A DNA stretch of 10,323 nt from an uncultured Muribaculaceae bacterium (GTDB taxonomy: Bacteria > Bacteroidota > Bacteroidia > Bacteroidales > Muribaculaceae). Location of the stretch: contig CAJTTA010000053.1 of assembly GCA_910579305.1 (NCBI GenBank), forward strand, positions 1 through 10,323. The letters run 5' to 3'. Position numbers and translations under genes: made by a program. Below the pieces are notes generated by a model that made no database searches, was not told where the DNA came from, and worked only from the letters and a program-made list of their open reading frames with translations. This document shows positions 5,942 through 10,323 of this stretch, in pieces. Numbering within the stretch: the first letter of the stretch is position 1; each line of letters starts with the position of its first letter.

Positions 5942-6925
5942 TCAGGCTCCCGGGAACATGTTCAGGGCCACATCGGTAAGCCATATCCACAAGGGACAGA
6001 AGCCTATGAAGAGAATCACCGACAGGGTGAGCGAAGATGTGCCTGTGGCCACATAAGTATCATATTCATCGGCAATTATAATGCCGGAGAATGCCGGAGG
6101 AAGAGCGCAGGCCACAACAAGCATCTTGAGGTTGAGCGGATCCATATGAAATAACAGTCCCATAACAAGAATGACCAGCGGCATGAACACCATCTTCATT
6201 ATCGAGCCGAGCACTGCCTGCCAGTTGAGAGTGAATTTTATCGCGCTAAGCGTGATACCGGCCGAGAATACCGCCATAGAGGCATTGGCCTTGGAAATAA
6301 GATTGAACGAAGGACTGAATTCCTTGGGCCATGGTATCCCCACGAGCACCCACACCACGGCCAGGATAGGCGCCCAGGCCACTGGCTGGGCAAGCGCGTG
6401 AAGCACCGGCTTCCAGGCCGAGGTCTTCTTGTGCTGCGGATTCTGTTTTGCAAGCGATGAGTTCATAAGAGAAAGTCCCACGGGAATACCCACCGCATTC
6501 ACCACGATGCCCACGATGGCCACGACAAGCGCTACGGCGGGAAGGCCGGCCGTGGAGTCGAAGATAGGCTCCAGCACGGCAAATCCCAGGAATCCTATGG
6601 TGGGACTGCCGCTTATAAGGGCCGACACGGCGGCATCGGCACCCGTGTTCTTCCTGAAGCAATATTTAAACACGAAGTAGACAATCATGAAGCACGCCAT
6701 GATGCCTACGAGCGAAATCAGCGTGAGCTTAAGATCCTTGGCAAGGTCTTCGCGGGTAGACTGCACAATGCTTATAAACAGGGCGGCCGGCAAGGCGAAG
6801 TCGAGCACCACCTTATTGAATTTCTTGGAGTCATCCCCTGTAAAGACTCCTTTGCGTCCTGCTATATATCCGGCCAGCATCACGACTATGATCGGGACAA
6901 TCGCATAGATAATAATATGTTCCAT
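5942..6925 (-). CDS. AEC-family transporter, probable oxalate/formate carrier
   Basis: This 327-residue protein belongs to the auxin efflux carrier (AEC) family, a normal length for the family. About ten hydrophobic segments can be seen (roughly 4-23, 38-56, 67-87, 98-118, 127-151, 172-196, 208-230, 238-259, 265-285, 298-318), split by a basic cytoplasmic loop near 158-172. Family-like sites include the broken-helix SGSPTIGFLG (105-114) and ALPPAFSGIIIA (274-285). AEC members include malonate carrier MdcF and E. coli YfdV, whose gene follows frc and oxc in the same order as here. Oxalate import, perhaps in exchange for formate, is therefore likely by context; direction and coupling are not shown by sequence. 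It starts 65 bp after the oxc stop and is the last gene of the cluster. Confidence 0.85.
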   Translation of the reverse strand: MEHIIIYAIVPIIVVMLAGYIAGRKGVFTGDDSKKFNKVVLDFALPAALFISIVQSTREDLAKDLKLTLISLVGIMACFMIVYFVFKYCFRKNTGADAAVSALISGSPTIGFLGFAVLEPIFDSTAGLPAVALVVAIVGIVVNAVGIPVGLSLMNSSLAKQNPQHKKTSAWKPVLHALAQPVAWAPILAVVWVLVGIPWPKEFSPSFNLISKANASMAVFSAGITLSAIKFTLNWQAVLGSIMKMVFMPLVILVMGLLFHMDPLNLKMLVVACALPPAFSGIIIADEYDTYVATGTSSLTLSVILFIGFCPLWIWLTDVALNMFPGA

Positions 6926-6944
6926 AATAAAGAGATGTTAATAA

Positions 6945-6976
6945 GGATGTCTGCATCTGTGCAGGCGCAGACATCC
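6945..6976 (-). terminator. Intercistronic stem-loop between oxc and the transporter gene
   Basis: Perfect 10-bp arms (GGATGTCTGC at 6945-6954, GCAGACATCC at 6967-6976) surround a 12-nt loop, starting 14 bp after the oxc stop. The minus-strand continuation is TTATTAACATC, not a strong T-run. It may be a partial terminator or an RNA-stability element that sets transporter level relative to oxc. Confidence 0.5.
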
Positions 6977-6990
6977 CCTGAGTTTTTATA

Positions 6991-8727
6991 TCATACTGTA
7001 TAATCGATAAGCGGAGCCGGGTTGAGATAGCCTATATGGCCGCTCTCCTTGCCGGAATCGCCGGCAAGCTGCACATCTATCAGGCAAGGCTTCCTGCTCG
7101 CTATGGCACGGGTGAGGGCATCGGTGAGCTCGGCAGGTGTAGTCACATAATATGTCGTGGCCCCCCATGTGGCTCCCAGCTTGTCATAACGGGCCTTAAG
7201 GTCGAGCGTGGTAGGAGCCGGGTCATGATCATTGGCCGGATTGGAAGATGGGTTCACTCCTATGTTGTTGTAGATTCCGCCATTATTGAATATCACCACA
7301 GTGCATGGCAGGTCAAACCGGCATATCGTGGAGAAATCCATGCCGGAGAATCCGAATGCGGAGTCACCCTCAATGGCCACTACACTCTTGCCTGTGGCCA
7401 CGGCAGCGCCCACAGCCGAACCCATGCCCATGCCCATTATAGCCCAGGTGGCACAGTCCACACGATGGCGCGGCATACTCATGTCGATAGTGTCGCGGGT
7501 ATCATCGAGAGTATTTGCTCCTTCGTTGACAATTATCACGTCGGGATTGGCTGCCAGAACCGGCTTTATGGCCGCCAGCGCGCTCCAATGGGTCATAGGG
7601 CTTGCGGCGAGGGCACTCTGCAATCGTGCGGCAAACTTTATACCCCCCTCTTTCGCATGGGCCTGCAGAGCCGGAATCCATGCGGGGTCAGTGCTCATGG
7701 AGCGCCCCTTGAGAGTGGCAAGAAGAGCATCGAGAGCAAGGCCCATATCTCCCACCACGGGAGCGGCGATGGGGCGGTTCACGTCAATCTCCTGCGGATC
7801 CACATCAATCTGTATGAACTGTATGCCGTCATTCCACTTTCCGTGTCCGAATGAGTTCATCCAGTTGAGACGGGCCCCTATCACCATCACCACATCGGCC
7901 TGCTCCATGATCATGGAGCGACACGAGAGGGCCGAGAGGGGGCCGGCATCGGGCATGAGCCCCTTGGCCATCGACATGGGCAGATAGGGTATCCGGTAAG
8001 TCTCTACAAGCTCTTTTATCTTCTCGTCCACCCGGGCGTAAGCAGCACCCTTGCCAAGGAGTATGGCCGGGCGGCGGGCTTTGGTGAGAATGTCGGCAGC
8101 GCGGGCCACGGCATCCTGATTGGGGGCCACCGGCGAATAGAGATCCACCGGCGTGTAAAACAGCTTCTCCACATCGGCGGCATTCATGACCTCGCCAAGA
8201 GCCGGAGTGGTCATGTCGATATACACACCGCCTGGACGGCCGCTCACTGCGGCGCGATAGGCTCTGGCCACTGCGGCGGGGATATCCCTTGCGTGGGAAC
8301 AGCGGAAGGCCGCCTTCACCAGGGGCTTGGCCGTGTTAAGCTGATCAAGCTCCTCATAGGTGCCCATTTTCATGTCGACCATAGTTGGGTCGGATGCGCC
8401 CGATATCTGAATCACGGGATAGCAGTTGACAGTGGCATTGGCCGTGGCGCCGAGCCCGTTAAGAAAGCCCAGAGAGCTTACAGTGAGAAAGACTCCCGGC
8501 TTGCGGGTAAGGAATCCATGAGTGGCGGCCGCGTGACCGGCCTGCTGCTCAAAGCGGAATGACACGAATTTCATGCCGAGTTTCTGCATGGCATAGGCGC
8601 TCTCGGTGACCGGGATGCCTACAAGACCGTAGACAGTGTCTATGCCCAGGCGCTTCAGCGACTCCGCGAGAATATACATGCCTGTGACCTGCTCGGGGAA
8701 CTTCGGAGTATTATTATTGTTGTCCAT
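6991..8727 (-). CDS. oxc: Oxalyl-CoA decarboxylase
   Basis: This 578-residue thiamine-diphosphate (ThDP) enzyme converts oxalyl-CoA to formyl-CoA and CO2 in the cytoplasm. Length is close to Oxalobacter formigenes Oxc (about 568). The N-terminal pyrimidine-binding domain has VGIPVTE and FRFEQQAGHAA with catalytic glutamate E60. TYEELDQLNTAKP (123-135) corresponds to the YEE-MDQ segment of Oxc, and AVSGRPGGVYID is also conserved. The middle domain has LGKGAAYA and IGARLNW. The C-terminal ThDP-binding domain has NEGANTLDDTRD, then GDSAFGFSGMD (454-464) with metal ligand D455, and NNGGIY (481-486) with N482. The tail ESGHIGYLNP matches the C-terminal lid region of Oxc. These Oxc-specific stretches separate it from acetolactate synthases. 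It lies 88 bp downstream of frc, its obligate partner. The start is chosen at the ATG preceding a short Asn-rich leader and the conserved fold. Confidence 0.96.
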   Translation of the reverse strand: MDNNNNTPKFPEQVTGMYILAESLKRLGIDTVYGLVGIPVTESAYAMQKLGMKFVSFRFEQQAGHAAATHGFLTRKPGVFLTVSSLGFLNGLGATANATVNCYPVIQISGASDPTMVDMKMGTYEELDQLNTAKPLVKAAFRCSHARDIPAAVARAYRAAVSGRPGGVYIDMTTPALGEVMNAADVEKLFYTPVDLYSPVAPNQDAVARAADILTKARRPAILLGKGAAYARVDEKIKELVETYRIPYLPMSMAKGLMPDAGPLSALSCRSMIMEQADVVMVIGARLNWMNSFGHGKWNDGIQFIQIDVDPQEIDVNRPIAAPVVGDMGLALDALLATLKGRSMSTDPAWIPALQAHAKEGGIKFAARLQSALAASPMTHWSALAAIKPVLAANPDVIIVNEGANTLDDTRDTIDMSMPRHRVDCATWAIMGMGMGSAVGAAVATGKSVVAIEGDSAFGFSGMDFSTICRFDLPCTVVIFNNGGIYNNIGVNPSSNPANDHDPAPTTLDLKARYDKLGATWGATTYYVTTPAELTDALTRAIASRKPCLIDVQLAGDSGKESGHIGYLNPAPLIDYTV

Positions 8728-8754
8728 CTTGGAATCTTTTTAATAATTGACAAT

Positions 8755-8808
8755 GACCGGGGCCGATCATGGGAGCAGACATGCGCATGCCGGCTTCCGG
8801 CCCCGGTC
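8755..8808 (-). repeat. Intercistronic stem-loop between frc and oxc
   Basis: Eleven-bp perfect arms (8755-8765 and 8798-8808, GACCGGGGCCG with its complement) flank a 32-nt loop. The structure begins 7 bp after the frc stop. On the minus strand it is followed by ATTGTCAATTATTAAAAAG and then the oxc start, with no proper T-run. It could slow transcription or protect the upstream frc message from 3' decay. The oxc reading frame begins 27 bp beyond it. Confidence 0.55.
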
Positions 8809-8815
8809 GGTTTAT

Positions 8816-10123
8816 TTATTCAGCGGCCGGCTTCGGGGTAGTAGTGCCGTTGGCGGCAAACTGTGCTATCTGGGCATCAGTGTATCCGTAAGACTTCAGC
8901 ACCTCTTCGGTATCGCCTCCCAGCGAGGGGCAAGGGCCATATTCGGGCTGATAGTTGCTCATGGTGAAGGGGCATCCCACGGTGACAAACTCGCCTATCT
9001 TGCCTCCCTGATTGATACGCACCAGCGTATTGCCGTCATACAGAGACTCATCGGTCATTACCTCCTTTGTGGAGAGCACCGGGCCCACAGGCACACCTGC
9101 CTTGCCGAGAATATCGGTCACCTCATACTTTGTCTTGTCGGCCGTCCATGCCCCTACGCGGGCGTATATCTCCTGCTTGTGGCGGTCGCGCGCATCGGCC
9201 GTATTGAAGTCGGGGTTGTCAAGCCAGTCCTCAAAGCCCACGGCCTTGCAGAACAGCTCAAAATCCTTGGCCCCGCGCTGGAGGATGACATAAACGTAGT
9301 TATTGGCATCAAGCTCTGTGTCATAGCCGCCAGAGGGCTTGCACTTGTAAGTCCAGCCGAGCACACCGCTCCCCTCGGTGTTGCCGGAACGGGGAACACA
9401 GTCGCCGAACTTGCCGTCGGGATACTGCACGAACTGGGTGAGATAGCCTATCTTGTCGAGCGTGAGCTGGTCGCGGGTCTTGATTCGACACAGATTCAGG
9501 CAGGCGTTGTGCATGCTCTGATAGACGTAGCATCCCTCACCCGTCTTATTACGCTGCTGAAGAGCGGCAAGCAGACCTATGAGAAGGTGCATGCCGGTGT
9601 TGGAGTCGCCGAGAGCCGCGCCGCTCTGAGTGGGCACATTGTATTCGCCCTCATACCATCCCGTGGTGCTCGCGGCAGCCGCAGTGACCTGGGCCACAGG
9701 CTCGTAAGCCTTGAGATCGGCATATTTCGACGAGACGGGGAAGCCCTTGATAGTGCCATAAATGCACTTGGGGTTAAGCTTGTGCACAGCCTCCCAGCTG
9801 AAGCCGAGCTTATCCATGGCGCCGGGATGCAGATTCTCCACAAAAATATCGGCCGTCTCTATGAGCTTCGTGAGAATGGCCTTGCCGTCGGGAGTCTTGG
9901 CATCGAGTGCCAGCGACTTCTTGTCGGAGTTTAGCTGCAGGAAATAATAGGAAGGAAGATCAGGATCCCACTGCAATTCCTTGCGGGTGGCATCGCCCAC
10001 ACCCGGACGCTCTATCTTGATCACATCGGCTCCAAGCCATGCGAGCATCTGAGTGCATGAAGGGCCGGATTGTACTTCGGTGAAATCGATAACCTTGATA
10101 CCTTGAAGAGGTGCTGTGTTCAT
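8816..10123 (-). CDS. frc: Formyl-CoA:oxalate CoA-transferase
   Basis: This 435-residue class III CoA-transferase moves CoA from formyl-CoA to oxalate, giving oxalyl-CoA and formate. Length fits the family (about 428 in Oxalobacter). It opens with GIKVIDFTEVQSGPSCTQMLAWLGADVIKIERPG, a hallmark of the family (CoA-binding Q18 and R39), and has VENLHPGAMDKLGF (95-108) and Y140. The catalytic aspartate is D173 in LGDSNTGMH, matching Asp169 of Oxalobacter Frc. VPRSGN (243-248) and GWTYKCK also match. The region equivalent to the flexible glycine loop (GGGGQPG in the Oxalobacter enzyme) reads EGSGVLG (250-256), and about 20 residues just before it are missing, while a short PSGGYDTE stretch is added after it. 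It is the first gene of the cluster, followed by oxc and an AEC carrier. Formyl-CoA transferase is favoured over other class III enzymes because of oxc linkage. Confidence 0.94.
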   Translation of the reverse strand: MNTAPLQGIKVIDFTEVQSGPSCTQMLAWLGADVIKIERPGVGDATRKELQWDPDLPSYYFLQLNSDKKSLALDAKTPDGKAILTKLIETADIFVENLHPGAMDKLGFSWEAVHKLNPKCIYGTIKGFPVSSKYADLKAYEPVAQVTAAAASTTGWYEGEYNVPTQSGAALGDSNTGMHLLIGLLAALQQRNKTGEGCYVYQSMHNACLNLCRIKTRDQLTLDKIGYLTQFVQYPDGKFGDCVPRSGNTEGSGVLGWTYKCKPSGGYDTELDANNYVYVILQRGAKDFELFCKAVGFEDWLDNPDFNTADARDRHKQEIYARVGAWTADKTKYEVTDILGKAGVPVGPVLSTKEVMTDESLYDGNTLVRINQGGKIGEFVTVGCPFTMSNYQPEYGPCPSLGGDTEEVLKSYGYTDAQIAQFAANGTTTPKPAAE

Positions 10124-10234
10124 AATATACGTGTGTTTTTTGATTAAATTAAGTTATATATCGGGAGGACGCCTTGCTGTGTGCGTTCCGAAGTTTCAAC
10201 GCCTGCCGGGGACAAATAGTTTACCCTCTGTAAG

Positions 10235-10270
10235 AAAAAAATCGGCCCGGCGCCATACACGCCAGACCGA
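10235..10270 (-). terminator. Strong intrinsic terminator upstream of frc
   Basis: On the minus strand an 11-bp stem (arms 10270-10260 and 10252-10242, two G-U pairs, 7-nt loop) is followed at once by seven T residues (10241-10235) and CTTA. It is the best terminator in the window. It most simply ends a minus-strand gene lying beyond the window. It could instead be a leader attenuator for frc, 112 bp further on. The rest of 10124-10323 shows no gene and no clear TAnnTTTG promoter box. Confidence 0.8.
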
Positions 10271-10323
10271 CAGGGCAACCGCATCGGAATCTACAAAAAT
10301 TATAAAGATTTAGGCATTATTAA

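Noticed and set aside
7036..7854. 272-residue plus-strand open frame
   Set aside because: It is antisense to oxc and shows no recognisable domain.
6991..8727. Acetolactate synthase or another ThDP enzyme in place of oxalyl-CoA decarboxylase
   Set aside because: Oxc-specific stretches (TYEELDQLN, IGARLNW, NEGANTLD, ESGHI tail) and linkage to frc fit oxalyl-CoA decarboxylase.
8747..9934. 395-residue plus-strand open frame
   Set aside because: It is antisense to frc, which has clear family motifs along its full length; high G+C third positions leave the opposite strand open.
10116..10313. 65-residue plus-strand ORF starting with GTG
   Set aside because: It overlaps the frc start and runs through the terminator stem; no promoter or family signal.

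Overview
This window looks like chromosomal DNA from a gut Bacteroidota, most likely order Bacteroidales and plausibly family Muribaculaceae. Three things point there. The promoter-like sites have the Bacteroidetes form (a TAnnTTTG box at -7, with a TTG about 20 bp upstream in two cases). Gene starts lack strong Shine-Dalgarno sequences and have short A-rich leaders. The oxalate genes frc and oxc have been reported in Muribaculaceae. The family placement is inference, since no marker gene is present.

Left part (156-3739, + strand): a three-gene signalling operon with short gaps (27 and 32 bp). It encodes a membrane-anchored PP2C-type Ser/Thr phosphatase, a membrane-anchored Hanks-type Ser/Thr kinase with an extracytoplasmic C-terminal domain, and a small exported protein resembling the YbjN family. 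The first two should add and remove phosphate on shared cytoplasmic targets. The third could be a periplasmic partner.

Middle (3740-4142): 403 bp without a recognised gene but with a lot of structure. It holds two perfect inverted repeats, a minus-strand site matching the Bacteroidetes promoter pattern, and two very short minus-strand ORFs joined by an ATGA overlap. The first small ORF starts the same distance from its -7 box as the two well-supported promoters in the window do from their genes. This is the best candidate here for an undescribed small transcript or peptide unit.

Next (4093-5885, - strand): a self-contained two-gene unit with its own promoter and terminator. It encodes a TolC/CusC-like outer-membrane efflux protein, followed 35 bp later by an exported protein that has 29 cysteines in its mature part, arranged in a decapeptide repeat (three DNA copies are identical). 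No pump or adaptor gene is adjacent. A metal- or thiol-handling role is suggested.

Right part (5942-10123, - strand): an oxalate catabolism cluster in transcription order frc (formyl-CoA:oxalate CoA-transferase), oxc (oxalyl-CoA decarboxylase), then an AEC-family transporter. This is the order of E. coli frc(yfdW)-oxc(yfdU)-yfdV. Frc makes oxalyl-CoA from oxalate and formyl-CoA; Oxc releases CO2 and regenerates formyl-CoA; the carrier probably moves oxalate and/or formate. Each of the three genes is followed by a perfect inverted repeat. A strong intrinsic terminator at 10235-10270 separates the cluster from whatever lies upstream. I could not find a convincing promoter in front of frc.
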